A DNA stretch of 64,000 nt from Vesta saturnalis (Eukaryota > Arthropoda > Insecta > Coleoptera > Lampyridae), in contig JARFJB010002413.1 of NCBI GenBank assembly GCA_036346205.1, positions 225,001-289,000 on the forward strand, read 5' to 3'. Below, one piece after another: positions 13,821 through 25,477 of this stretch (positions are counted from its first letter, which is position 1; each line of letters opens with the position of its first letter). The position numbers and the translations under genes are program-made. The notes beneath the pieces were generated by a model, which had not been told where the DNA came from, searched no databases, and worked only from the letters and a program-made list of their open reading frames with translations.

Positions 13821-14287
13821 CACAAATCCAAAACTTCAATTCAGGTCACGATAGCCAAAAATTGTCATGTTACAACACAAAACAAAAGGTATTCTACTTA
13901 AAATATTCCATCTTACAACAATGTGTACAAGCCAACCATAGATTGCCACTTTGTATTGCAACTGCATAGTTTACTTAAGCTACCTTCAGTACGGTATTAA
14001 ACTATAGATGTTCAGGAGCTTTAGAAGCTTAGGAAATTTTCTATTGTACGGAATTTTCCGTTTGAAATAAACTAAATGAACGCAATAATGCAAAGAAGAC
14101 AGGTACATGCATTTAAAGGGACAAACTCATTACGTCTGTGGCGAAACTTGCAAAGAATATGACAATATGGCCTGTGCGTAAATGTTAAATGGATATTGTT
14201 AACTCACCAATAATGTGTAATAAGAATAAAACGTGAGAGCAGAAATGATATAATAGTAACGAAGAGATATCAATATAAACACTAAAT

Positions 14288-15600
14288 TTAACTATTAAGA
14301 CAAAAAGTTATTACAACATACTTAATATACTTAATGACACGTTTTAGGTGGTATTTAGAACTTTTCACCCCTGTTCCATGAGAATCAGGGGCGAAGAGTT
14401 CTAAATCTGAGTCTAGTAAAGCGTTTAATATAAAAGGAATACCTTTAAAATTGTAAATTTTAATTTTCACTACGTTTTTTGTTGTTTGTTGTGTGAAGAA
14501 TTGTTTGTTCATTGAAAGATTCTTCCTGTGTTGTGAATGGTGTACTTCGGTCATTACCATGTAATAAGTTATTGTGTGCTTCATAGCAATACTTATGTAG
14601 TGAATTATTTTTAACAAAGTTAATTCTTTCTTTTGCTTTTATTAATTTGAATCTTCTACATTTGAAATTTGATGACTACTTTTAAAACAAAAACTGCAGG
14701 TATTATTATTATTAAATAACATTAGTTACGAATTTCTTTTTGTTTTCATTAAAATTGCTGTCAATCGAATTTAAAATAATTAAAATTAAAATTAAAAATG
14801 CTTCAAAACCAGCAGCTCTTTCCTCAATGAATTTTAAAACCTTATCCTTTGAAGGGATTTCTTTAAAACATTTCTCCAATTGAAATGCCCTTCTAGTATT
14901 ATTGTCCAATTTCCTTAAAACTATGTGAGCCATAATAAGTACAGGCAAATCAATTAAGGAGTAAATGTATTGAACAGTAAGAATTGAATTGTCATCAAAA
15001 CGTTCATTTAACTAAAGCTGTATCATAGCTATCACCAATTAAGGCAAGTTTATCTATTATTTATTAATGTTCTTGCATCTCCTTGAAGATATTTTAGTAG
15101 GTAAAATAATTTTTGCACCTTTGATAATTTTACATTTTTATCAAAGATTGCTGTAAATATATATACAGATATACATGCTTTAAATTCTACGTGATTTCCA
15201 GAAAAAGTAGGGATTTCTAAATTAGGAAGTTTTACTGAAGGATTTAAATTACAATCATTTACGTTAGAGCTATTTGCTTCCTTATTTGAAATTTCACCTA
15301 AGGAGAAATTGACTTGTTTCTTGTTAAACCTATTTACAAAATCATTGATTTTTGCCAGAGTGTCACAATAAATATTTAAAAAATTTCAACATAATTATCT
15401 TCATCAGTTCCATTACGTGCACAAATGTCATAATTGACATCTTGATAATTTTTAAATTCAGAAATTAATCATCTTTTCGAACAATTAATTGTTCAATACT
15501 ATTGATTTCTTCATCTGAAGAAATAAAATTATTTACGAATTGTTCAAAGCTTAAAATATTATTTGTAATTATTTTCCTAAATGCTTTAAGTTTCTTTAAA
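14288..15600 (-). pseudogene. BEL/Pao retrotransposon gag remains
   Basis: Degenerate gag of a BEL/Pao LTR element. Reading the - strand leftward, one sees 'LPNLEIPTFSGNHVEF' (near 15220), the typical start of the DUF1759-type region. Next comes 'LPVLIMAHIVLRKLDNNTRR' (near 14945), matching its second half. A CX2CX4H knuckle 'CSFCFKSSH' lies near 14690, and at 14288-14617 'IPFILNALLDSD' resembles the start of the retropepsin (ALLDSG in active copies). Stops and frameshifts separate these pieces. Reverse transcriptase, integrase and LTRs were not found. Confidence 0.65.
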
Positions 15601-16074
15601 TCTTAACTTAAATTGCTTAACAATACAGAAACTCAAAACAAATTTACAAAGTTACTGCTACTTATATACAAAATTACCACTTCATCTCGATTATTCTTTT
15701 ATTTTATACTGTACTGTAATATTTGGTTTTACGGTAGAATGTAGTCGATAGTAAAACACATCTTACGGTATGGTATGGTTTTTACGGAACTCAATTCATA
15801 GCTGGCTTTATAAGAAAAAAATATTTATTAACTATAATATATTTATCAAAAATAAACCAAGTTACAACCCCCATTTAGAACTAAGAATACTTTCGAATTT
15901 GAAAATTAATATTAATTGTGCAATTTTCTGCTTTTTTTCTAAGACTTCGTCAGAATTCTTCATATTTCCATCACACATTTTTACTTTTTTGACTGATCGC
16001 AAATTGTAACCAAACAATCCTAGCGTCCCTAGCAACCCCGCTAACCACCAAATCATCATCATATTATTTTACCT

Positions 16075-16515
16075 GTCGAGCAAAAAGTTAAAAATCTAAG
16101 AGAACGTTCAATTCTACATAAAAAGATACTCTCGTTCAGATCGCCTAACTATCGGTTTCAGAGTTATTTGCATTTAAAAGTTTCAATGTATCTAGCTATT
16201 TCTTTTCTGAGTAGGCTTGTGTCAAATTTTCATGTCAATAAATATTAGAGTATTTTGCGTGCGTGTGATTTATTATTCGTGTAAAATTATTAGCTAGTGA
16301 TCAAAAAGTGCCACGGCATAATAATTTTTCCAACAGTGAGATGCGTGACACTATTTGTGTTTTCTGCAGGCTAATTTTAATGCACATTGAAACTTTTACA
16401 TGCAATTACCTCAGAACCGATAAAGTTATACGACCTAAACAAGATTATCTTTTTTTATGTATAATTGAACGTTCTTTTAGAATTTTAACTTTTTGCAATC
16501 ATATCTTAACAGATT
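16075..16515. repeat. Imperfect foldback, arms about 120 bp
   Basis: 16085-16205 ('GAGAACGTTCAATTCTACAT', 'TGCATTTAAAAGTTTCAATG') pairs with 16375-16510 ('CATTGAAACTTTTACATGCA', 'TATGTATAATTGAACGTTCT'). The ~165-bp loop has no coding signal. It is probably a MITE related to the long-TIR mariners around it. The following 200 bp contain 'ACACCTTGTA' and 'CATCCTGTATA', similar to the ends of those elements. Confidence 0.6.
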
Positions 16516-16845
16516 AAAAAAAGGTGTTTTGATTTACTTAAATAATACGGTGAAACTAGAGCCCTCTAGGAGCAACGTCAAAATAAGCTTCAAATTCGTA
16601 ATTCTCACACCAAAAAACTCAACACTACCAATTTTCAGATTCATGTTATCAAAACCTTCTCAATTGTTGAGAAATTTCAGAATAAAATTTAAACCTTAAA
16701 CACCTTGTATCTCTTAAACCAGCGACATTCGTATAAGGCTCAAACATAATATTTTGGTGTCTAATATCTCCAGCTAGTATCGACTCATTCCTTCCGACTC
16801 ATCCTGTATATCGTGACGTTTTATTTCAATTATTTCTTGTTTATA

Positions 16846-18958
16846 CAACGTGTCCCAGATAACATTTCCAGCATGGGGATCTCGCTTATTATAAAAGATA
16901 CAGATTTGGTTAAATTAGATGAATTACTCCTAAGGATTAGTGAAATTTCCATGTATTTTAAGACTTATGGCAAGAAAAAGAAAATGTCAAATTTCTTTTT
17001 CTTGTAATATCTTTTTTGTTATATTAGACATATAAATTTTATTTGCACTTTCATAAGATATTTTTTATGCAGAATTTAAATATCAATTTGGATTTTTTTG
17101 CACTTTTTATTTTTTAGTTGCAACCCCTAAATTAAATTTTTCTTATGGAGCGACAAGTCGGCTTTGAAATAATTGATCGTGTTTTTTTATCCTCTTTACA
17201 ATGATATAGCACATGTACTATCTATTTTTAAAAACAACAAAGAAAATTTAAAAAAATGTATTTTATTAAAGACTCTAACAATAAGTAGGCCGTGAAACAT
17301 GAGAAAACGACAAATAATAGATAACAACAAGAGTTAAGCAGGTAATAGTATTGGAGATAATTATCCGATTATAAAAGATGTTCAAACAATTGACCATTCC
17401 GTTCTAAACATAATTGTGCCCTGCGTAGTGTCGACGTAATTGCTCTGCGTAGTTTTTGGCGTTTAATGCTACCAAATGCTGCAAGAACAGCTTCACGAAG
17501 ATCTTCGGCATTCTCAAATGTTTGCACGTACACTCGATTTTTTACGTAGCCCCAAAGGAAAAAGTCCAAGGGCGTTAAGTCTGGAGATCTGGGTGGCCAT
17601 AAAATCGGCCCTCGATTACCAATCCATGAATTTGGAAACCGATTATTAAGATATTCGCTGATGATGTTTGAATTCTGTGGTGGGGCGCCATCTTGTTGGA
17701 AGCAGATATTAATATTCTCAATCAGTGGTAAATCATCAAGTTTATTTTCTAAATCAGTTTGTAGTAAATTCAAATACCTTTCACTATTTAATGTTTCGTT
17801 AAAAAATATGGTCCCAATAAGTTTAGCGCCTAAAATGCCACACCAGACGTTAAAACCAAATCTCACTTGATGCCGACTTTCCTTAACAACGTGAGAATTT
17901 TCACGGTCCCAAAAGTGAACATTGTGTCGATTGAAAAGGCCATTATTTGTAAATCTGCTTTCGTCAGACCACAAAATCGTAGCTTGAAAATTACCGTTAT
18001 TCTCACACTGATTAACATACCATTGGCAAAATTGTAATCTTCTCCCCTGATCTCCATCTGTAAGTCCCTGCAGAATGGTGTACTTATACGGATGATACCT
18101 GTGACGTTTTAAAATTCTTTGTGATATAGTTTTCGAAATACCAGTGTTATGTTCAATTTCTCTAACAGATGTTGAAGGATTTTCAATAACTGATTGTAAT
18201 ACATTTAGTTCTGCATCTTCATTCCGTAATTTCGGATTTCTAGTAGGTTTTGAAAATGAACCATATTCTTTTAAATTAATTACCAAATTTCTGTACGTAC
18301 GAGCACTGGGCTGCCTTCTTTCAGGATACAGCCTCAAGTACATCCGTTGAGCTTCTAAACTGTTTTTATGAGACAAGATGTAACAACTCAACATATTAAA
18401 CTTTTCAGTATTAGTAAATAAACCCATGTTTGACACAAAAATATTCTGGAACGAATAATTTTTAAGTGACATTAAATTCGATTGTGTTTTTATGTTTCAC
18501 GTCCTGCTTATTGTTAGAGTCTTTAATAAAATATATTTTTTTTAAATTTCCTTTGTTGTTTTTAAAAATAGATAGTACATATGCTATATCATTGTAAAGA
18601 GGATAAAAAAACACGATCAATTATTTCAAAGCCGACTTGTCGTTCCATAAGAAAAATTTAATTTAGGGGTTGAAACTAAAAAATAGAAAGTGCAAAAAAA
18701 ATCCAAATTGATATTTAAATTCTGCATAAAAAATATCTTAAGAAAGTACAAATAAAATTTATATGTCTAATATAACAAAAAAGATATTACAAGAAAAAGA
18801 AATTTGACATTTTTCTTTTTCTTGCCATAAGTCTTAAAATACATGGAAATTTTGAAATTGGAGAGTGTCCTATAATTTCACTAATCAGGAGTAATTCATC
18901 TAATTTAACCAAATCTGTATCTTTTATAATAAGCGAGATCCCCATGCTGGAAATGTTA
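16846..18958. mobile_element. Long-TIR mariner-like element, apparently complete coding
   Basis: Arms of about 450 bp, 16846-17299 and 18493-18958, are inverted copies: 'CATTTCCAGCATGGGGATCT' left and its complement at right. They enclose a single intact transposase gene. The left end is TA followed by CAACGTGTCCC. The right end is lost at a (TA)n microsatellite, so a clean TA duplication cannot be shown. Confidence 0.85.
17369..18472 (-). CDS. Mariner-superfamily transposase, 367 aa, DD41D spacing
   Basis: Cut-and-paste transposase that would bind the long inverted repeats and cleave at TA. Residues 21-60 carry the first helix-turn-helix ('LYPERRQPS'), 80-130 a second one ending 'RILKRHRYHPY', and 160-310 the RNase-H-like catalytic core. 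I see Asp170 in 'ILWSDESRF', Asp261 in 'FQQDGAPP' and Asp303 in 'SPDLTPLDFFLWG', so 41 residues separate the second and third Asp. DD41D groups (rosa, VS) are known within this superfamily, but placing this copy in one is inference. The C-terminus ends 'NGQLFEHLL'. There are no stops or frameshifts. Another Met at residue 16 could be the true start. It is the only intact transposase frame in the window. Confidence 0.9.
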   Translation of the reverse strand: MSLKNYSFQNIFVSNMGLFTNTEKFNMLSCYILSHKNSLEAQRMYLRLYPERRQPSARTYRNLVINLKEYGSFSKPTRNPKLRNEDAELNVLQSVIENPSTSVREIEHNTGISKTISQRILKRHRYHPYKYTILQGLTDGDQGRRLQFCQWYVNQCENNGNFQATILWSDESRFTNNGLFNRHNVHFWDRENSHVVKESRHQVRFGFNVWCGILGAKLIGTIFFNETLNSERYLNLLQTDLENKLDDLPLIENINICFQQDGAPPQNSNIISEYLNNRFPNSWIGNRGPILWPPRSPDLTPLDFFLWGYVKNRVYVQTFENAEDLREAVLAAFGSIKRQKLRRAITSTLRRAQLCLERNGQLFEHLL

Positions 18959-19094
<136 letters not shown>

Positions 19095-19860
19095 TGAAAT
19101 GGAGTTTTTAATTATATGTGCTACTCAGAATCAAGTTTAATTTCATCAATATTCTTATTGGATTCTTGTTTGGTTCAAATGATGATACTTTAGTTTATTA
19201 TTAAAATTAATTAAAATAATATACAAATTTTTTTTGCTTCTTTTCATATAATAATTTTAATTTAATTAAAAAACTAAAACTAAATACGGACGTGGATTTT
19301 TCATTTTATTCTTTTATCATTAAGGGTCACAATACCCATAATCAACATAAACTTTATTTTATCGCAAAAATCAGAAATGTTGTATTGAATGTTTTTATCA
19401 AAAACTCTGATACGGTCCTGGTTATTATTATTACGGCAGCGGTGTTTCTTTTGAGTGTATTACTAGTAAACTAAATATTATATTTAAAATAACTTGTTTA
19501 ATTGTAAAATGAAATACCGTTTACCGAAGGGGCTATTTTATAATGATGTAACGGTTCGTAACGGTCTTGGTTTTTGTTTTGCCACAAGAGAGCCTTGAAA
19601 AGAAAATAGTTGTTCTCAACATCATTTTACATGAGAAATAAGCAAATTAGTAATAGTAATTTGCCGAACGTAATTTGTATTCAAAATTTCCAATACTTTT
19701 TTAGTAAATTGCTAAATGTAAATCAAAAGTACATCAGAAATAATTATGTACAATTTTATTACCATGTATAATTATTTGTAAAGCGTAAACCAAAATTGTT
19801 TATTAAATTATTATAAGTTTTTGTTATGAACGAATAAGTTCAAAGGTAAATATGTAATTA

Positions 19861-20035
19861 AAAATTATGATTAATTTTATTAAATACATAAATAAAAAGT
19901 TTACCTAGAGTAGGATTTGAACCAACGACCTGTACTTTGCTAGAGTACTCTAGCAAAGTACAGGTCGTAGGTACAAATCCTACTCGAGGTGAACTTTTTA
20001 TTTATGTATTTAATAAAATTAATAATAATTTTTAA
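19861..20035. repeat. Near-perfect palindrome with tRNA 3'-half-like arms
   Basis: Arms of about 85 bp meet at 19946/19947 (centre TAGAGTACTCTA) with almost no spacer. Read outward, each arm has 'AGCAAAGTACAGGTCGT' followed by a T-arm-like hairpin. On the + strand the stem is GTAGG (19967-19971), the loop TACAAAT, and the closing stem CCTAC (19979-19983). The other arm reads GTTGG-TTCAAAT-CCTAC on the - strand. No D-arm or full cloverleaf is present, so this is not a tRNA gene. Confidence 0.8.
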
Positions 20036-20199
20036 AATTGTTTATTGTATATTTTTTAATGAAAAGTGAAATACAGAATTATTTCCTTTGCAGGAAGAAA
20101 GATCATTTAAGTGTATGTTATTTATGGTTAATATACATCGTGATGATCAAGAGAATGAAATAAAAAAATCCAGATCCGCATTTTAAAACATTTTTGGAA

Positions 20200-20372
20200 A
20201 AACGGTTTGAAATAACAAAACGAAAAGTTGCAATTGAAAACCATTGGACCCATCTTTATTTTTTTCGAGTATTTCCAATACGGTATAGAAGATTTAAATT
20301 TCCTAAGTAGCATTCAGTTCAGTATCGAATTAGACAACCTTGGCGTTTTTCAAACAACTTCGTATCTTTTAC
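20200..20372 (+). repeat. Dispersed repeat pair, copy 1
   Basis: About 150 bp matching 22972-23127 in the same orientation: 'AGTTGCAATTGAAAACCATT', 'GCATTCAGTTCAGTATCGAA', 'CCTTGGCGTTTTTCAAACAA'. The first copy lies just upstream of (TA)n at 20406-20473 and the CPAP1 exon, the second just left of a CA/GT array. Confidence 0.8.
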
Positions 20373-20402
20373 TGTTGCCGAGGTGACAATGCTCGTACCT
20401 TG

Positions 20403-20405
<3 letters not shown>

Positions 20406-20473
<68 letters not shown>
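20406..20473. repeat. (TA)n microsatellite
   Basis: TA tract about 60 bp upstream of the acceptor of the chitin-binding exon. Confidence 0.95.
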
Positions 20474-20480
<7 letters not shown>

Positions 20481-20531
20481 TTATTTTTAGTGCCTCGTAA
20501 AAAATATAGTTCATAATATTTTTATTTTTAG

Positions 20532-20606
20532 GAACAAGTTCAAGAGCCATTCTCGTGTAATCATCGTCCAGCCGGATATTACGCAGACGTTGAGACGGGA
20601 TGTCAG
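20532..20606 (+). CDS. CPAP1-like chitin-binding protein, internal exon
   Basis: A 25-codon exon between acceptor TTTATTTTTAG (AG 20530-20531) and donor CAG|GTATTT (GT at 20607). It encodes the first third of a chitin-binding type-2 (CBM14/peritrophin) domain: 'EPFSCNHRPAGYYADVETGC', holding cysteines 1 and 2 separated by 14 residues. The exon is phase 0 at both ends and joins in frame to the exon at 44612 to give the usual ...GCQ|IYHMCDG... block. Proteins with one such domain (cuticular proteins analogous to peritrophins, group 1) are secreted and bind cuticle chitin. The start codon and signal peptide must lie upstream and were not found. Confidence 0.85.
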
Positions 20607-21152
20607 GTATTTATTTACTAGTTTACTGTTTCTATTCTAAGCAGTGCGACAATGTAGCACTATTTGTAACATCAAATATCTGGTGTGGAACAACATACGA
20701 CCTTCCAACCTACAAAATAGAAATTAAAAGTAACGAAATAATTTTAATAAGAATCCTTTAGGCTAATTATGCACCCCTTTTTTAATATGTTCATAAGAAA
20801 AATAGGCAACATTGTAAACACAAAAACAATATTCTGTCTGATGGACGTTAAAAACTTTATGTCAGATATACGTTATTAGACATCTATGTACTAACTTAAA
20901 AAAATTATAAAGCCGCCCGGTTTCATAAAATTCCGATAATAAGATTAAAGCATTTTCAAACCTATTTAATAAATTTTATTTATATTTTTATATTAAAAAA
21001 CTTTATAACAAAAAGTTATGTATAATTAGATTTTCTTTAACATATTTTCTTATAAAATTAATCGTTATTAAGATATTGAACTACGACTTCTACGAATTCT
21101 ACCTTAGGAATTTTTTGGCCGCTAAATTACGCAGTAAATTGCATAAAATATA

Positions 21153-22388
21153 CAGGGTTATTACAAATGATGTTCCAGATTTCAATTATAAATATTACTG
21201 GATTAATCTGTTTTAAGACCATTTCACTTGGTAACACTGGAAAGAGAAACTCATAAAATTTCGTTTACATTGGTTTAGGTACGTATGCTGCTTGTTAAAG
21301 TCAATTGTTGTCAATTGCGTAATGGCTGAGTTTGAAGACAGGAAAGCATTTTGTGTGTTGGATTACCACATCAATAAATGAGTTATTAGTGTGCAACGAC
21401 ACTTTAGAACCAAATTTAATGAAGATCCTCCTAGTAATCACTATTCGAAAGTGGTAGAGCAGGTAAAGTAAAGTTTTACGCGTAGTCGACAGAAATCTAC
21501 TGTTAAATGCAGCAGAGAGCTTGGTATACCACACCCAACAGTGTAAATATCAACCCTTACAAAATTCAGCTTGTTCAAGCGTTAAAACCAAACAACAAAA
21601 GTTCTAAGACTTTCATTTCATGAGAACATGCAGGCCTTGATGGAAAATGGAAACTTTGTAAAATGGTTAGTCTTTAGTGGTGAAGCCACATTCCACTTGT
21701 GTGGTAAAGTGAACAGACATAATGTCAGAATATGGGGCTCGTAGAACCCACACACCTAAATCGAGCACATGCGCGATTCTTTGAAAGTTAATGTGTTTTG
21801 TGCTACCACGTACAACAAAGTGTACGGGCTTTTTTATTTGTTGGACAAACAATAAATGGAATAATTTTCTTGTACATGATGACGGAATGGCTTCTACCGC
21901 AATTAGAACAAGAATACCCAAATTTCATTCTACAATTAAACGGCGCACGTCCACATTACTACTTCGATGTTAGGACTGAACTTCGAAATCGGTGGCCTGA
22001 CAGATGGATCGGTCGTGCTGGTCCAAATGATGGTGCACTCTTGAACTGGCCTTCAAGATCTCCGGACATCACCCTCTGTGATTTGTTCTTGTGGGGATAC
22101 ATCAAAGATAAAGTGTATACATCACCGTTACCAGAAAGCATACCTGAGACAACAACGGATTACCAGAGCCAACGAAACAATCGACCAAGACAGTCTTAAC
22201 AAAGTATGGCAAGAGTTTGAACACAGCCTTGACATCTGTCGTATCATAAGGAGTTCCCATATCGAACATTTTTTAATTCTTGACACCTTGAGTTTTTCTT
22301 TAAATGTAACCATTTTATTTTTTTATATGGTAAATAAAACCAGATTTATGTACACTTGAAATCATGAACATCATTTGTAATAACCCTG
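21153..22388 (+). mobile_element. Mariner-like element, 1236 bp, with TA duplication
   Basis: Terminal inverted repeats of about 30 bp begin CAGGGTTATTACAAATGATG at 21153 and end with its complement at 22388. TA flanks both sides (21151-21152, 22389-22390). Length and structure are those of a classical mariner. Confidence 0.9.
21322..22275 (+). pseudogene. Degenerate mariner-like transposase
   Basis: Starts 'MAEFEDRKAFCVLDYHIN' and then hits stops. Later pieces include 'GEATFHLCGKVNRHNVRIW' around the first catalytic position (Gly-Glu where Asp-Glu is expected), and, in another frame (21798-22199), 'LNGARPHYYFDVRTELRNRW' (Asn where the second catalytic Asp is expected) and 'SPDITLCDLFLWGYIKDKVY'. 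There are multiple stops, frameshifts and two catalytic changes. It resembles the relic at 2852-3888 more than the intact copy at 17369-18472. Confidence 0.85.
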
Positions 22389-22971
22389 TACACATTTAAT
22401 CGATGTGTATGTTTTAGGTCTACATAATGGTGTTTTTATATCTTTAAAATATACAGCAGTTTCAGACATATTTGACAAAAAAACTGCTCTTCATAACCCA
22501 CTACCCCCTCTACAACTGAATTTTTCCAAAAATTTAATCTGCTCTAGGGGAAATGAAAACATGCATAATGCGAAATTTTAAGTACGTACGTGCTGTCGTT
22601 CTAGAGTTATCGTGGATACTAACATACACCCACACAAGGAAAGACGCACGCGTAATATAATAATACTAATCCTACATAACGCGATACATTCAAGATTTTG
22701 ACAAGACGCTTAACATTTGAATTTTAAATGCAGACGTTTTTTGGTTAAATATTTACGAATCAAAAAAATAGTGAGTTGCAGTGTTTTTGTTAGAAGAATT
22801 GTTACAACCGTATGCAATACATCATAACTAACAAACAACAGATTTCTGTTACTGCTTAATGCATACTGGGTTGTAAGATATTTATATACATAATTTAATC
22901 ATGTTTTATTAGTTGTCGCGTACATGACGTTTAACATTTTGACGTTTGAAAGTTATATGTGCTTTTTTACC

Positions 22972-23127
22972 TTCCAACGAAAAGTCGCAATTGAAAACCA
23001 TTGGCCCCATGTGTTTTTGCGCCAATATCTCCAATACCGTTTAAAAAATTTAAATTCCAAAGAAGCATTCAGTTCAGTATCGAATTAGGCAACCTTGGCG
23101 TTTTTCAAACAACTTTGTATCTTTCAT
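22972..23127 (+). repeat. Dispersed repeat pair, copy 2
   Basis: Direct-orientation match to 20200-20372. The right edge runs into CA/CG repeats. Confidence 0.8.
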
Positions 23128-23279
23128 ACACACACACGCACGCACGCACGCACGCCAACACGCACGCACACGCACACACACACACAAGTCGCTAGTAGGT
23201 CCGTGCATGCGTGTGACGCGACACCAAGTTGCGTGTGTGTGTGTGTGCGGTGCAGGTGTGAGATAGCGCGGTGGGATGG

Positions 23280-23319
<40 letters not shown>

Positions 23320-23364
23320 GTGGTGTGAGTGTTGGGTGTGGTTTGTGTGGGTGAGTGAAATGTG

Positions 23365-23432
<68 letters not shown>

Positions 23433-23826
23433 TGAGATGCAGGTGTTGTGTGTGTGTGCATTGTGTGTGTGTGTGTGTGTGGTGTGTGTGTGTGTGTGTG
23501 GTGTGGTGACGTATGCCGTGTGTGTGTGTGTGTGTGTGGTGTGGTGTGTGTGTGTGTGTGTGTGTGCGTGCGTTGTGTGTGTGTGCGTTGTGCGTGGCGT
23601 GGTTGCGTTGTGTGGTGTGTGTGTGTGTATGCGCGTGCGTGTTCTGTGTATGTGGTGTGTGGGTTCGTGGGTGTGTGCGTGTTGTGGTGTGTGTGTGTGT
23701 AGTGGTGTAGTGTATGGTGTGTGGTGTGGTGTGGTGTGGTGGGCGTCATGGTGTGTGTGTGAGTGTGTGTGGTTTGGTGTGGTGTTGTGCGGTCCGTGTG
23801 CGTTGTGTGTGTGTGTGCTTTGTGTG

Positions 23827-23897
<71 letters not shown>

Positions 23898-23934
23898 GGT
23901 GTGGTGTGTGGTGGTGTGTGGTGTGTGTGTGTGT

Positions 23935-23969
<35 letters not shown>

Positions 23970-24105
23970 GCGTGCGTATGCGTGAGCGTGTGCGTGTGTG
24001 TGTGCGTGTGCGAAGCGTGTGTGTGCGTGTGCGTGTGTGCGTGCGCGTGCACGTTTTTGTGCGTGTGCGTGTGCGTATGCGTATGCGGCGGCGTGTGTGT
24101 GGATC
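23128..24105. repeat. Long (CA)n and (GT)n/(GTG)n array
   Basis: CA repeats at 23128-23190, then about 870 bp of GT, GTG and GTGC repeats with few unique islands. Long open frames on both strands are repeat artefacts. Confidence 0.97.
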
Positions 24106-24541
24106 CGCGATAACTCCAGAACGATCAAAAATACCTACTTGAAATGTGGCGTTTAAGCTTGATTTCATTTCTCCTGGAGCTGATTAGAACTTGAAAGAAG
24201 TGTAGCGGCAAGGGGGGATGTGTTATTAAGTACAGTTTTTTGTTTTTATCAAATAAATTTGAAACAGCTTTATATTTCACAGATAAAGTGCCGACGTATA
24301 GACTTGAAACATATCGACTAATTATGTTCTATGCAATAGTTTGATACGACACCTAATTTAGAGACGAAAAAATTATTAAGGTAGAATTTAAATATTAGTT
24401 CAACTTTTGTCAATATCTGAATAGGATCAACTTTATGGGAAATTGTGTAATAGATTTCATAAAGAAAATTTAATTTTACATAACTTTTCTTCATAAAATT
24501 TCTTAATACAAAGCCAATTAATTAATTAGGATTGAAAATGC

Positions 24542-25402
24542 TTAACCCTCGAGTAGGCACGCGCATTTTTGTTACACGTTTAGGCGCGTGGATTACAACT
24601 GTAAATTATTTTAATAACAAATAGTTAAAAGCTTTTTCCGAATAAAACTGTTGTAATGGTAGGATTGAGAAAAGGCTTCATCCGGCTAGCAATCAACCTT
24701 TCCAAAGGTTCGAAGCGTTTTTAACAAAACACTCGTATGGTGATCTAATGAACATATGAAAGCAGTATTACATAACATGACAAACTTCAAAATAATATCT
24801 ATTTGTCAAAAACTGTCCTATCCTAATCCTCCTACTAAACAACTCATTCAGATATAGAAGGGGCACTAAACACGTATATACGGGACACATCAACGTCTTC
24901 ATAACACACGGAAAAAGGTATGTTACACTGTCAAATTATTTATTTAGGATATTAAAAACAATGAAATAATCTGAAACGAACAATTACAATCACAAAAATA
25001 AAGCAACAATAAAGATAGTTCATCATTGATACTTTGGGGTCTTGTCTTATATTAACTAATATAACAAACAAATAATTCACTGAAAGTAATTTACAAATGT
25101 AAATTTATTGTGAAAACATTATAAAACAAGCAATCTGTATTGTGAAAACTTAAAATATACATATTAATAAAAAAGCACGAGAAGGAAAACAACGTGTACT
25201 GTCCAATTTTTTCATCTCTTTGAGTGTTTGCATGGGTTTTTATTCCAGGGAATCCCTAATTGAATACATACCGATGGCTATAATACACGCAACCTATCAG
25301 CTACTGAAACTTAAGCACGCGCAGAACCAAGTATTTGAAAATAACGAGCTGCGAAAGAATGGTAGATTACAATTGTAATCTACGCTCCCACTGGAGGGTT
25401 AA
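24542..25402. mobile_element. piggyBac-type MITE, 853 bp, TTAA target
   Basis: TTAA at 24542-24545 and 25399-25402 flanks an element with ends CCCTCGAGTAGGCACG and, at the right on the complement, CCCTCCAGTGGGAGCG. CCCT next to TTAA is the piggyBac superfamily signature. Sub-terminal GATTACAAYTGTAA occurs at both ends and is a perfect palindrome at the right (25367-25383). No transposase frame, so non-autonomous. Confidence 0.8.
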
Positions 25403-25477
25403 AAGTGTATTATCAATTTTTTATAGAAGCGGGTGGCTTTGGATTTTTTTTTCTAAATCAGCATCTAACGAGAGATT

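Larger units (their letters stand above)
20680..22650 (+). repeat. Dispersed repeat family R, copy 2, split by a mariner
   Basis: Left half 20680-21152 and right half 22389-22650 together align with copy 1 (11040-11660). The mariner relic at 21153-22388 sits between 'TTGCATAAAATATA' and 'TTAATCGATGTG'. Copy 1 has 'TTGCATAGAATATAGTTAATCG' uninterrupted at the same place. Confidence 0.85.

Noticed and set aside
15862..16062. 66-aa frame with a hydrophobic start as a secreted protein
   Set aside because: No supporting splice sites or motif, and it lies next to degraded BEL/Pao sequence.
19861..20035. A functional tRNA gene
   Set aside because: Only T-arm and part of the 3' half are present; no D arm, acceptor pairing or anticodon arm distinct from the palindrome centre.
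23095..24168. Frames up to 334 aa across the second GT/CA array
   Set aside because: Pure repeat translation (His-Thr, Cys-Val), no unique sequence.
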